From Brachionus manjavacas (taxonomy: Eukaryota > Rotifera > Eurotatoria > Ploima > Brachionidae), in contig JAHQIY010000033.1 of NCBI GenBank assembly GCA_019054805.1, positions 310,001 through 374,000 on the forward strand: 64,000 nt of DNA. The letters are read 5' to 3'. This document shows positions 46,479 through 58,837 of the stretch, piece after piece. The position numbers were made by a program, and so were the translations under genes. Under the pieces are notes generated by a model. That model made no database searches, was not told the DNA's origin, and saw only the letters and a program-made list of their open reading frames with translations. Every line of letters begins with the position of its first letter. Positions within the stretch are counted from its first letter, which is position 1.

Positions 46479-48411
46479 TATATGATATTTTGCTTCTAAA
46501 GTCAATTTAAATAAATTATTCAATTTTATTTTTTATTTAAATTTTAAGTTATTTTCCAAAAGGATTGTGAGTAATTTAGATTTGCAATTATTCAGAGTTT
46601 GTTTTACAATAAAGAGTTTTTTCGATTGTCTTTACTACGAAAAATTCGAATAATTCCAAACAGAAAGAAAAGCAAAGTTTTTCAAATAAGCTGAAAATTT
46701 TCCAGCAAAGACATAATCAGTGACTTGATGTACTTTCTACTGGTATAATAGGCCCGAGAAAATTTTGAATTCTATTCAAGAATAATATTTTTAATTAATA
46801 ATCAAACAAGATAGAGAGTACGAAATTTTTATGATAAAATTATTTATATTTTTTTTTTTGATATTTATAATTTCCATTTATATTTATAAATAAATCAATA
46901 TTAAATTACTGTATTGAAACTGATTTCTTGTTTATTTTCCAAAATAACTTCAATGCTCAAAATTCAAAGCCTGACGATAACATTTTTTTAATTTTCTTTT
47001 AGAATAGATAAGAAAAACTAAAAAGCCAGAATGTTAGTTTTAATATAATTCATTATAAAAACGATATGAGATTTTTTTATCGAATGTTTGATTCGAATAT
47101 TAAATACTTTTATCATTCAAGTATTTTCTTAAAATTAATTGAAATTTATAATTTCTTAAATAAATGGCTTCATTTTTATAATTTCATAATTTTTAGGTAT
47201 CATCAACTTGCGCAATTTAATTTTCTCGGTGGAACAAAGGGATTCTTGTTCTAGTGCAAACTGCGTTTTCTAATAGAAAAAATTTTAAACTAATCCCTGT
47301 TTTAAATTAACCAAAAAGAATCTTGAGGATAATTGTTTTCCAAATCATTAACAAGTTTTATCTCTACAGCTTTTGGATTGTCAAATCACTTCTGTTTTCA
47401 ATTTTAAATTCATATTTAAATATCATTTATTGCTCGGAGAAATTTAAATAAAAAATTTTTTTTTTCGTCAAAAAGATTTCTTAATTAAGAGAAACTGATA
47501 GTGAGAAAATTTTTTTAATTTTTTTGTAAATTTAAATAATGAGAGCATTATTTTAAAAGTTTGATTATAATTTCTCTTTTGCTTTAAAAAAGCCCTGGTT
47601 CCCTATCTCACATTTGAAAAAATGGATAAAGAATTAAGTTATTAAGAATTAAGTTTCAATTATTTGTTTTTATTTTTTATTTTCTTCATTTTATTTATTT
47701 TTATTCTGAAAAGGAACAGATTTTAAGTTCTTTTGGATCTTCATAACCAAAAACCAATTGGAAATAAATTTAAGATAGTTTATACCCGTGTAACAATTAA
47801 ACGCTTTTATGGCTTGAATAAAAAAATTAATTTATTTTAAATATTTTGGTTTTTGGTAAGAAATTTTTCTTGAATATTTATTCCATGAATTTTCTGGACA
47901 TATGTTCAATTACTAAATGAAGCTAAAATAGCTCAAGCGTACTAAAATTTGAGCAAAATCTAAAATTGAAAATTTTTATTTTTGATAAAATTTCCTAAGT
48001 GACAGAGATCTGTTAAATAGATATTTTATTTATGAAAATAATTTTAATTTAGTCATAAAGTAGTACAATCTTATCTCCTCTCTAAATTTTGTTACATATC
48101 TCGACACTCGTATAAAGACTATTTGAAATATGGCTTTGATCACGTAACTGGTTCATATTTGGTTGAATATGGTTTAAGTAATCCGAATAAAACAAACTTA
48201 ATCTTTTAAATTTGAGCAACCACATAATCAATTCTCAAATCCATTTGCCGCTTATTTTTATTTCTTATTGAGGAGTTGAATTTTTTATAAGTTCGAAATT
48301 ATTTTTATCGTGCTGTCTAGATAACCTAGAAAAAGTCTCTATTTTATCTAGATTAACCAAAATTTAACACTTTTGAATTCAAAATTTTGTTGTCCAGTTA
48401 AATGATCAAAA
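46479..48411. other. intergenic between MRPS15 and the Ig/PAN receptor gene
   Basis: Divergent promoter region for both genes. A/T-rich; the frame at 47066-47254 is low complexity and unsupported. Confidence 0.4.
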
Positions 48412-51400
48412 ATGAATGTTGGTTTGGTTGGCACAATTGTTATTTGGATTTTGATCATTGGATGCATTAATTCAGAAAATGGTAATTTAGAAAAAAAAAA
48501 TTTTCTCATAAAATAAAATGCATTTAAGAAAATTCCGATATTGAGCTTGAATTCGATCAAACAAACATAAAGAGTCTAAAATTGACTATCAGATGGAGCT
48601 TTAGGTCTAATACTAATCGCAATGCGACAAAGTACATTCTCTTTTACGAGGTCGGACGAGTTAATGTGTTCAACAACTATGCCATAGAGTATTCTGCACC
48701 AGAGCTTTTGGATGACGGTACTTTGGTCACAAAATTTGCCAAAATATTTTTTTCTATATTTTTTCATAGAGGAAGTTGTCAAGGCATCAACAATGAGGCG
48801 AGAAAACTTTAAAAACAGAGCTGAATTCAACTTTGTGTCCTCCTACAATTGTTCTCTTAATTGTTTGAATTCGACCAATGTTCTAGCCAAAAGTCCTTTT
48901 GAATGCAATCTATTTTCCTATGATCCATCGGTGAGAAAATGCGTAATTTACGAGTATGACTATTATAACAAGTATGAAAGTGGTGTTGCACCAAAGCCTT
49001 GTTGTTAATTAAACTTTTATTTTAAAGATATGTGCCCAAGACGAGCTATCGAAGAAGGTATGATGAGTATGAAATATACGACTACTTTATGGATGAATGT
49101 GACATGGACGAGTTTTTTATTGAGTTTGCTGGATACACGAGAATGTGTCGCAGAATTATGGAGTACCGCGATGAGCATTCTGTGATAATAAGACCATTTG
49201 TTGATTTTAGATTTAGCATTAGTTTGCGTGATAGTGAAAACAAATGGACGCCCTTTTTGCGAAAAGAGTTCCAGTACAGTCCATCGGTTACAGTCGAAAT
49301 AATCGGAGATTTGAAGTTTGGTCAAAGTGTCAAGCTAAAATGCAAAACTGATCTGAGCAAAGAAGTGGTTGAGTCAATAAGTTGGCGCAACAGTGGCTCA
49401 GCTAGTGACACTTTAGCTTTGTCTCATTTTTCTCCCTACAATTTACACCAGTCCTATTACTGCGAAATTCGAATCGGATCCAAACAGATGATCCAGAAAG
49501 CTTTCAGATTCGATATGAAAAACCTTAAGGATGGTAAGCTTAAACGGCTGTGTATTAGAATAGCTTTAATTAAATTTTTTTTTTTTTTCCTTATTCACTC
49601 CTTGTGGAGCATAGGGTCATTTCTTTTGATTTCCACTCAAGTCGATCTTTTGCCTTTACTCTTGCTTCTCCCCATGTCATTTCCCATGTTATTCCATTTC
49701 GATGAGCTCTCTCGTGATTGTTGACCTTCATGTTACTGCTGGTCGTCCTACCTTACGTCACCCTTGAGGTTTCCATTGAAGGGCTCTTTTTGGTATCCGT
49801 GTTTCTTTCATTCCAAGTACATGCCCGAGCCACCGCAGTCTTTTGTTCTTAATGCATTGAATATATGGCTCTGAATTTGTTCTTCTGTATAGGTCAGCAT
49901 TCGACAATGTCTCAGGCCAACTCTTGTGTCTTTATATGCATATGTGCTTCTGTATTAGATATCTAAATAGATGTAAGTCTTCAAGCTTTGCAGTCAATCC
50001 CCCTTGAATACCCCTCGCACTAACACTTGTTAGAGAACGCACCCTTGTCTGACTCCTGTGCACACTTTGAAGCTCTCAGATTGATCTCCTTTTTCCAGAA
50101 TCCCGCTACACTCGAGTTTCTCATAGAAGAGCTTTATCAAGTTAACTATCTTCTGTGGCAGGCCATAGGATCTTAATATGGCCCAAAAGGTTTCTCTGTG
50201 AATTCTATCAAAGGCTTTCTTGAAGTCAATGAAGATAAGAAACAGGGGGCTTTTTCATTCCAGACTTTGTTCAATTATAGTCCTAAGTGTAAATATCTGG
50301 TCTATGCATCCTCTACCTCGTCTAAATCCTGCTTGTTCTTCTCTAAGTATAACACCCAAGGAGTTCCTGATCCTTTCCAGTATTATGCTGCAGAACGCCT
50401 TGCTTGCTATTGGTAACAGTGTGATTCCTCGCCAATTGTCACAAGGCATTTTGTTACCTTTCTTAGGGAGCTATTTAATTAATTATATTAATTTTAACAA
50501 AAAAGCTAAAAAATAACCAATTTGCTTTCTCACTTGTTAATATAAATTTATCGATTATTCTTTTTGAAACTAATATAATGGAACAATTAGCTGTAAATAA
50601 TAATAAAAATAATAGCTGACTCATTGAGTCAGTTCATTTATTAAAAAGCAACGTAGAGTTGAATGTGAATTAGTTAAAGTAGAAACTGATATAGCGTGTA
50701 AGAGAAAACCTTGGTATTTGCTTTTATTATTTATTTTGTTTATTTGTTTTCTGAACCGAGCTATAGCGGCATATAATTAAACTTTAATTAATTACTTTAA
50801 GAAAAATTTAATTAATTAAAATTTAATTAATTATGAGAAAAAAAGCATTTTTCTTAAAATTAATTATTTCTAATTAATTATTTAAGTAATTCTTTAATTA
50901 ATTATTTTTTTTGATATGTACATGATGTACAAAACCATAATAAAGTAACTTAATTCTTAAATAAAACAAACTATGTTTACTTTTGGACAAATTCAGACAG
51001 AGAGCTCCAAAATAAATATTCATTTTTTATATAAGAATGTAGAGATTTTAATTATCTTCAAAGTTTTCAATCTTTTAAGATTAAAGAATTTTACCAAAAA
51101 AATACATTTTTTGCTATTTCTTTTAGATTTTAATTATTTTATTTATTTATTTATTTATTTATTTATTTGTTTTCTGTACCGAGCTAGGACTCCTTCAGAA
51201 AATATTAAAAAAATCAAAATCAAAATAAAAAATAAAATTAAAGCTAATAAAATGAGATAAAAAAAATCAAAATAAAGTAAATAAGCTAAAAAAATGAAAG
51301 TTTAGAAGACATAGATTGTTACATGTGGCAAATGTTTACATAGTTCAGGTTTCAGGAAAAAAGGAGGAAATAGTCAGGTAGCAATTACACAATGGAGTTG

Positions 51401-54400
51401 GGTATTCAATATATCTAGATTCGAAACCTTCTTTGTATTCCTCCGTCAGTCTTACAACCAATGGATGGGAAAGACTCAGTCCTGTCCCAACATATCTCTT
51501 ACTCAACTCAAAAAGCCGATTTGAGACTGTTAGTAATTTAAGTTTATTAAAAGCTTCATGATGCACGATGTTGGAGGAAGTATCATATTTTAATTTAAGG
51601 ATAGATCTGACTGCTGTATTCTGAATTGCTTGTAGTTAATTGATATTATTTTCTGAAAATGAATTCAAGCAAGGAAAAGAATAGTCTAAAATAGATCCGA
51701 CTAAAGATTTATATAAATTTCCTAGTGCGTTTTGAGTGAGACCTCATTTTTTATTTGACAATATCTTATTAATATTTAAGCTATGAGCTTTTAAAAAAAA
51801 GAGCTAGGAGACAATTTATTTTCCTGCAATAATGCTGAGGCTATTCTCTTTCATAAAATTAGTGGTCGGAAGGTCAAGGTATTATCATTATCTTGAAAAC
51901 ATATGGTCCGTTAATAGCAGCTCAGGATTTACTCGTTATCACTAGTTTTACAAGTCAAAAACTAGGTCTTATGATCAAACTGATACTTTTGCGTAAAAGT
52001 TCATCAAATTTAAAACAAAATGGTCGGTGGTCGGAAGTTTTTGGATTATTCCTAATACCATCCGACCGCGGTCCGTGTTTTAGCATCATAAATAAGCTAA
52101 AATGAAATGCAAAAGAAGTTAAAAGACATATACTGAAATTTAAGGTTGTTACATGTGACACATGTTTACATAGTTGAAGCTTTAGGAAATAGTAGGGTAG
52201 TAATTACACAATGAAGTTGGATATTCAATATATCTTGCTTTTAGATGAAAGAACTAAATTTATTTTGAATAACTTTGTTAAAGAGAATATTGAGAAAACA
52301 TTACACAACTCGAGCATATTAATTAATGATATATTTATTAATTAAGCCATGATTGACATTATTTTTCGTTTAAATAAATTTGAAATTAAATAACAAAAAT
52401 AAAAAATAACCATTTAGCGATTTTGAACTACGCTATTCTACGCTATAAAAAATAACCATTTATCAATTTAGCATAGCTATTTTGAATCTAGCTAATTTGA
52501 TCAAGCTATTTTAATTGATGCTATTCTAATCATAAAAGATAGCGTTTTTTAATTTTCCTAATTTCAGATTTGAGACCAGAATTAAAACTAAATCATCAAG
52601 TAAATGAACAAGATTTGACAGTTGACTTGAACTGGAGTATAGAGCCGCCACAAAACACGAAATTTGTTGCTGAAAAAATCCTCCTTCTCTATTCGGAAAA
52701 TGGTCATGACTATAAATTTCCAAAAAAATATTGTAATATCAATAGATAGCATATTTTCTAATGATTTTGATTTAAAAAATGTATTTTTAGTTCCATTTCA
52801 AAATTCGAGATGGCAATCAGCAAATTTTCCGTTCAATAAAGACAACAAGTTCTACAACACAACGAATGAACAAGAATGTGCTCAGCTGTGTATTCAAGAG
52901 AGCTTTTGTAATCATTTTGTATTCAAGTACAAAATAGAACCATACTGGGCAGACCGGTTTCAAAGCAATTGCCGTCTGAGTTCAAAGACAGCTGAGGGAT
53001 TTTTTCCATGCCCAAAATTAGCCAGTTGCCAAAATTTAAAGCTTCGTAATTAAAAAAAATTTTTTGCATTTCAAGAATTTTTTTCTAATTTTACCATTAA
53101 AGCCGAAAGCTATGTGTCAAATAATTCTGTAAAAATATCAATTTTGCCAAACGTAACTTATAAATTCAAGCTTCAAGTGAGAGACAAATATTTGAATTGG
53201 ACAAATTCATTTGAGACCAAGTCTATTTTTGGTAAAAAAAAATTATTCAGAATTAAACCAAAAAGTTAAATTTCTTTTGCATTCAGTGCCATTGTCAATT
53301 TCAGCAGAAAAAATGGGTCTTGAGCGTGTTACTAGCAATTCGACGTTTTCTCTGAAATGTTTAGCAAATATTTTCAAAGTGAATAAAGTAATATGGACCA
53401 GGAATGATGAGGAAATATCGTTGTTAAATAAAATGTATACTCAAAACGAGTCCAGTGAAAATCAATATTTGAACAGTATTTTAAATTTTAATATGAAAAA
53501 TAGACAGAACTTAAGCGAATTTAGTGGAATATATAAGTGTAAAATCATACGAGATTCGGATGTTAGTGGATTTGTTGGTTACTTTTCTGAGCCTGTCAAC
53601 GTTAATTTAACATTAAATGGTAAACTTTTCATTTTTTAGAAAAATCTTATTTATTTGTTTCAGTTTTTTGAAATTATGATTAAAATTTAAAAATTAAGTT
53701 ACAGATTTTCCTGAAATCGATTGAATTTCGGTTCAATTTTAACTTTTCAAATTTTTTTTCTAATATTTAAACTTTTATAAGATACATTTTTTAAATTTTC
53801 TAAAAAATAAAAAATTTAGTAGATACAATGCTTGGATCACTATCAAATTTAAGAAAAGATTTCATTATTAAAAAAGAAAACAGAATCCAAGGAAATCTCT
53901 GGATTTATTGTCAACTATATATTTTAGATTTTGAGAGAAAAATATTTACATGAAAATTCAATGTGACAAAAATGAAAAGTACAGGTTGAAAAGCAAAATT
54001 TCCGAATTAAAATTTGACAGTTTATCTGACTTATTATTTTTTGGTATTAGCTAAAAGTCATAATAAAATCTTTCTATCTATTTTATAAAAATTCTATTCT
54101 TTTATTCTATATATTTAAAATAATTTACCAGTTTAAAATATTTATTGTTGTCTATTTTCATACAAACTTGAAAAAGCATGAAAAAGTGCGATGTTTTAAA
54201 ATAAAAAAATTAAATTTGAAGTACTTTTGCAATCTTATTACATAAATAAATTAAAAAGATAAAATCAAACATAGAATATTCATTTTTTATTTATTTAAAG
54301 AGTAAAGAATGTTAATTTACAAAAGCAAATAATCTTTAAAATTAAATAATTGATATAAAATATTATTGAGGTTATTAATTTGAATTATAAAAACTAGTCT

Positions 54401-57400
54401 AATAAAGTTAATAAATTAGATAAAAATTAATTTCTTTTTTTGAATAATTTCATTGCTTGTATCATAAAATAAAAATATTTATCGAACAAAGGAACTCATC
54501 TTTTATCGTTTTTTATTGTTTTCTTTTAAAATAAATCTGAAACGTCGCATTTTTTTCATGCTTTTTCAAACTATGTGTATCAAAATTTTTATTAAAAGAT
54601 GAAAAAAAACACACTTAATTTAATTTGGATTATTTTCAGATCAAAATTAAAATTATTTTAATTTTTTTTTTCTTTTTGTCTTCGAAGTCTTTGGTTGTTT
54701 TTATTTTTCACTATTCTGGTGCCTCTTATTATTATCGTGAATGCCTTTCTTTGCAAGTCATTTGTGCAAGCATAGTTTGTCTTAGTTTCCTCTTGCTATT
54801 ATTATCATTATTGTTAAAAATTTTAATTTTCAAAAAAAATTCAAAAGAAACTTTTTATTGAAAATTTTGATAATAATTAAAGTGCATCTTAAATTTTTTA
54901 GTTTGAAAGTTTTTGAGAATTTATCAAAAATATTTGTATTTTTTTTTTTTTTAATTAAAAAGGTATTTATTATTATGCATTAAATTTTTAATAGTAGAAT
55001 AAATAGTATCAGTCTGGTCATTACGGAGCGAATATATATAGATTTAATAAAAATAAAATCTGCTTAGATTCTGCCATCATGAGTGAATCGCTATTTAAGT
55101 AAACAACAAAATTTAAAACCTTTGGTTTAACTTTTTCCAAGACTTAAGATGCATCGATTGCATTGGAGTATAACAATGTGGTATGTGGTTCTTCTAAATA
55201 GAATAAAAAAAGATTTCTCTTTAAAATCTTAAATAAAATCTAAAATAAGATATTGAAAAAAAAACCTTAAAATAAAATATGAAAACTCTATGTGTGAAAG
55301 ACAATTTAGAGTCAGAGACTGAGAAACTTGGGGTGTTGCAATGCTTAATGACATGGTAAAAATGCATGTAGTTATTAAAAGTTAAGAACCTTGAACATAA
55401 ACTGGAAGATGCATGAAGGAATTCATGCCATTAAAATAGAATTTTAATCTCTGTCCCGAATATTAAATTTTTAAAATAGATTGAATTGTATAAAAAATCG
55501 AGATTTTCTTAATTTTTTTTCACAAATTGGATTGAAGTCATTTCATGCAAAAGCTTAAGTAAAAAGTTTTTTTTACAAATTTAACATTAATTGACGAAGA
55601 TACAAAATTACATAAAATACCTAGGATTTTTACCTAATAGACATTTTTGAAATAAGATATTAAAATTTTTCCCAAATTTAGATTCGTTAAATTTTATTAA
55701 ATTAAATTCAAATATCAGTTTACCAACAATACCCGGATTATACTTGTCTCTCGATTGTCATGTCACAGGGTAAAAACTGCTATTTTTTATTGTTTCAAAT
55801 AAAATTAATTTATGTTAAAGGTCTTCCATAGAAAGCCTAGATTGGTTTGTAAATGGAGAATTAATTAATAATAAGAATAAATTCTTCGATCATGATGATA
55901 TTTTGGTTATAGCATCCAAATCGAGCGAAAGTCTACCTTTAGTCAATCGAACTTTGATTTTAAAGTTGGAACAAAGCAAACCTAACATGAAATACGAATG
56001 TAAATTAAATCAAAATGAGATTATCAGAAGTCACTTTATTGAAATAATAAATCAAAAACCAGAATTGGATTTTAAAATAGACAAATCTGAGCTAAACAAA
56101 TTAAAACTATCATTTCATTTTCAAACAAAAAGGATGCATAACCAATTCCAAAATTTAGACAACACTCCTCTCAAACTGTCTATTTTTTATGCCGAAAACT
56201 CAACAATAAACACAGCTTTTCTCACCTATATAGCACCAGGTATATTTTTTTCTAGTAATAAATTTTTTTCGTCATAAAAATAATTAAATCTGAAAGGAAA
56301 TAAAAAACAACATTATTTTGATAGACAGCAACAAAAAAATTTTTAATTTAAAAATATTGTAAATTTTCCTTGAAACTTTGATAATATGAAGATTTCACAT
56401 AGTTCTAATTCTTTTGACAATGACTTTTCTCATTTTTAAATTAAATTTTTAACATTTTATTTTTTAAATTTTTCTTCCCTTTTTATATTTCACTTGTCAA
56501 AAAATAAAAGTATAATCTAATGATAGAGAGATGTCATAGATAAAACCATTAAATTTTGAAATTATTTTAAAAAGATTTTGTTAAAGAAAAGAGCGCAAAA
56601 ATAAAATATGGTCCTTGGTGCAACATGCAAAGTTGCATGAAAAAAAATAAATTGGCACAAAATTAATTTAAAAAGAGCATAAAAATAAAAAAAATAAAAA
56701 ACAAATCTAAATTTCTCATATTTAACACATTTTGTTGGAGCTAATTCTTTCTTTTCGAACGATTACGTTAAAAATTTAAAAAATTTAGATGAGAATAGCA
56801 AAGAGTTATGACAGAGGAAAAAATAATGCCAAATAAATTTAACGAGGAAAAAAAATAATTTGAAGAAGCATAAAAAAGGGAAAAATTGAGAAGATTTCTA
56901 TTAAATTAGTTTTAGTAAAAAGTCACTTTTTATAAAATGAAAAAAAAAGGGTTTCTATTAAATTTAATGAAATTTATTTTATTTTATTTTTATTTTATTT
57001 ATTTGTTTTCTGTACCGAGCTAAAGCTCCTTCAAAATAAGTTAAAAATAAAATAAAAATAAAATTAAAGTTAATAAAATTAGATAAAAAAAAGAATCAAG
57101 ATAGAGTAAATAAGCTAAAAAAATGAAAGTTGAAAAGACATAAATTGGAAAAGATTGTTACATGTGGCACATGTTTAAATAGTTCAAGTTTCAGGAAAAA
57201 AGGAAGAAATAGTAAGGTAGCAATTACACAATGGAGTTGGGTATTTTATTTTTTTTTTTGATTTTATATTTTATGAGTTGTTAATAATTAATTTAGTGAC
57301 GAAAAAAAATTTTCTAATTTAAAAATAAAAGCAAACTTTCAAAGGTACACTATCCAAATCATCAAATTTGGCTGTAGATAAATTTAAAAGTGAACATTTG

Positions 57401-58837
57401 ATCGGTCATCTTCTAAGAACCGAACATTCTATTCAGTCTTGCAAATTGACATGCTTCCAAACTCCATTGTGCCAGTCATACGAATATCTTTCGTATGATG
57501 ACAGCTGTAATTTTTATTCGACTTCAAAAGTCGAATCATTTTACCATGAAACAATTGACAAGATAAAACAAGTTAACGCTGGATCCAAAATGATGCTAGT
57601 TCACATGCAGGATGACGCGCCTAGAACCCTTGAAGAAGCTCAATTGTACAATTTTACAATTCTAATGGATAAAAAGTCCTATTCCTATTGTGAAAATCGA
57701 ACTGCTAATTCATTTAATGAAGAAAGTTACTGTCGCGATGAAATAGCTGATTTCAAAGAAACTTACACCATGGAAAATTTGAGCCCTCTAACCACCTATC
57801 AATTTAGAATTGAAATCGCAAATGCTTTCGGAGTTTCAAGACCACTTTTGAGCGAAATTATTCAAGTTCCGTTTAGGCTTAACAAAATAGTTCAGCATGA
57901 AATTAGCAATGAAAACAAGCTTTTCAAGCTTGAATGCAGCACAAATCTAATTCGAATTGACAAGCTCAAGTTTATTTGGTTCAGGGAAAGAGATTTGATC
58001 AAAAGTGAGAACAAAAATTTCAGCCAAAATGACATTATTGACTCTAATGTATTCAAAACTGAACTTATATTCCATGGTGACATTAATCAATTTATTGGCC
58101 ACTATACTTGCCAACTTATGTACGAGTCTCCAGAAACAAGACTAATCACAAATGTATCCCATTTGTTTATGCCAAAAAGTAGTAGTTTTTTTTAATCTAA
58201 ATAAAAATTGATCGTTTTTTTTGTCAAGTTCCACCTGTATTTTCTAATTTTGAACAAGTAAAAGTGGTCAAAAACGAGGGGGACATTCTTTCGGAAAATT
58301 GTTCTGCAAATGGATGGCCCCTGCCAGAATTGAGATGGTTCTATAAAGATAGACCTCTTGATGATGCTGGCCAACATGTAGACGGTTTTCCGCACTCATC
58401 ATTTCATCATCGAAACATGACAGCAATGTCATATTTATTTGGATCTGATTTAAAAAAAGACTATGAAGGAGTTTACAGCTGTATGTTGAATGAACACACT
58501 CCAATAAAAAATATCACCCTAATTATTGGAGATGGTAGTGACAAAAGTTTTCCAAGTGAAGATTCAAAATCTCAGCCTAGCAAAAAAGAAAATAAAAATA
58601 GCAACATCTTGGTAAATGGCTTGATTGGAGTGTTTGTTGTTCTGGCTCTTGGCATTATTGGTGGAAGTTTTTACTTTTTGTAAGCTTTTTTAATTGAGTT
58701 GAGTTGAGATTTTGTCTAAATTTTATTTTAGAAAAAAGAAAAAATCTGACAACAATGCCTTGATGTCATATAACAGAATTGAGGAAGAGCTGATGACCGG
58801 TGTGGATAATGTAAACCTGACGGATGATACGCAATAG
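48412..58837 (+). CDS. single-pass receptor with repeated PAN, FN3-like and Ig domains, 13 exons
   Basis: Exons: 48412-48481, 48529-48717, 48770-48971, 49028-49533, 52568-52702, 52791-53045, 53076-53231, 53287-53619, 55682-55769, 55821-56239, 57345-58178, 58229-58679, 58732-58837. All junctions are GT-AG and the phases close on 1247 aa. Residues 1-22 form a signal peptide. Three blocks follow in which an apple/PAN-type Cys module (for example Cys817, 821, 827 and 839) sits between FN3-like half-segments. These alternate with five Ig domains (for example Cys258-Trp273-Cys298 and Cys529-Trp541-Cys589). After the last Ig comes a membrane helix, LIGVFVVLALGIIGGSFYFL, then KKKKS and a roughly 35-residue tail ending NLTDDTQ. 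N-glycosylation sites are frequent. It is probably a cell-surface adhesion or recognition protein; no orthologue is recognised. Introns 4 and 10 hold LINE fragments. Confidence 0.85.
49565..50482 (-). mobile_element. RTE-like LINE fragment in intron 4 of the receptor gene
   Basis: On the minus strand an RT start (NWRGITLLPIASKAFCSIIL, then EEQAGFRRGRGCIDQIFTLR) degrades into frame-shifted remnants. It ends with GEARVKAKDRLEWKSKEMTL and CSTRSE, then a poly(A) tail (T-run at 49575-49588). TTTAATTAA at 49565-49573 and again at 50474-50482 is a candidate target duplication, weak because the region is A/T-rich. It lies antisense to the host gene. An internal deletion separates RT and tail. Dead. 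Confidence 0.8.
50735..50770 (-). mobile_element. LINE/SINE family tail fragment
   Basis: TTTATTTGTTTTCTGAACCG followed by AGCTATAGC is a minus-strand copy of the shared 3' tail only. It lies in intron 4. Confidence 0.6.
51132..51785 (-). mobile_element. Jockey/CR1-like LINE copy C, 3' fragment
   Basis: It has the same 3' tail and 3' untranslated region as copies A and B, and the terminal ORF2 segment (HHEAFNKLKLLTVSNRLFEL to SFFPET) at 51345-51566. It is 5'-truncated near 51785. It keeps the same in-frame TAA just upstream of the LQAIQ motif (near 51636) seen in A and B. It lies in intron 4 of the receptor gene, antisense. Confidence 0.9.
51786..52090. other. unclassified insertion between LINE fragments
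   Basis: About 300 bp, GC-richer than the flanks, with repeated GGTCGG-type motifs and CCGACCGCGGTCCG near 52067. The open frame 51893-52105 has no recognisable family. Probably a non-autonomous transposon piece. Confidence 0.35.
52091..52245 (-). mobile_element. LINE copy E, internal 3'-region fragment
   Basis: Matches the 3' part of copies A to C (GTTACATGTGACACATGTTT, AGTAGGGTAGTAATTACAC) but lacks the tail. More diverged than the others. Confidence 0.7.
53620..55681. other. intron 8 of the receptor gene
   Basis: 2.1 kb of A/T-rich intron. The frame at 54625-54861 is a low-complexity hydrophobic stretch. No transposon is recognised. Confidence 0.5.
56965..57250 (-). mobile_element. Jockey/CR1-like LINE copy D, short 3' fragment
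   Basis: Begins with the (TTTA)n tail and TTTTCTGTACCGAGCTA and runs through the 3' untranslated region and the ORF2 end codons (complement of SFFPET), truncated after about 285 bp. It lies in intron 10 of the receptor gene, antisense. Confidence 0.9.

Noticed and set aside
54625..54861. Hydrophobic open frame in intron 8
   Set aside because: Low complexity, inside an intron whose splice phases close without it.
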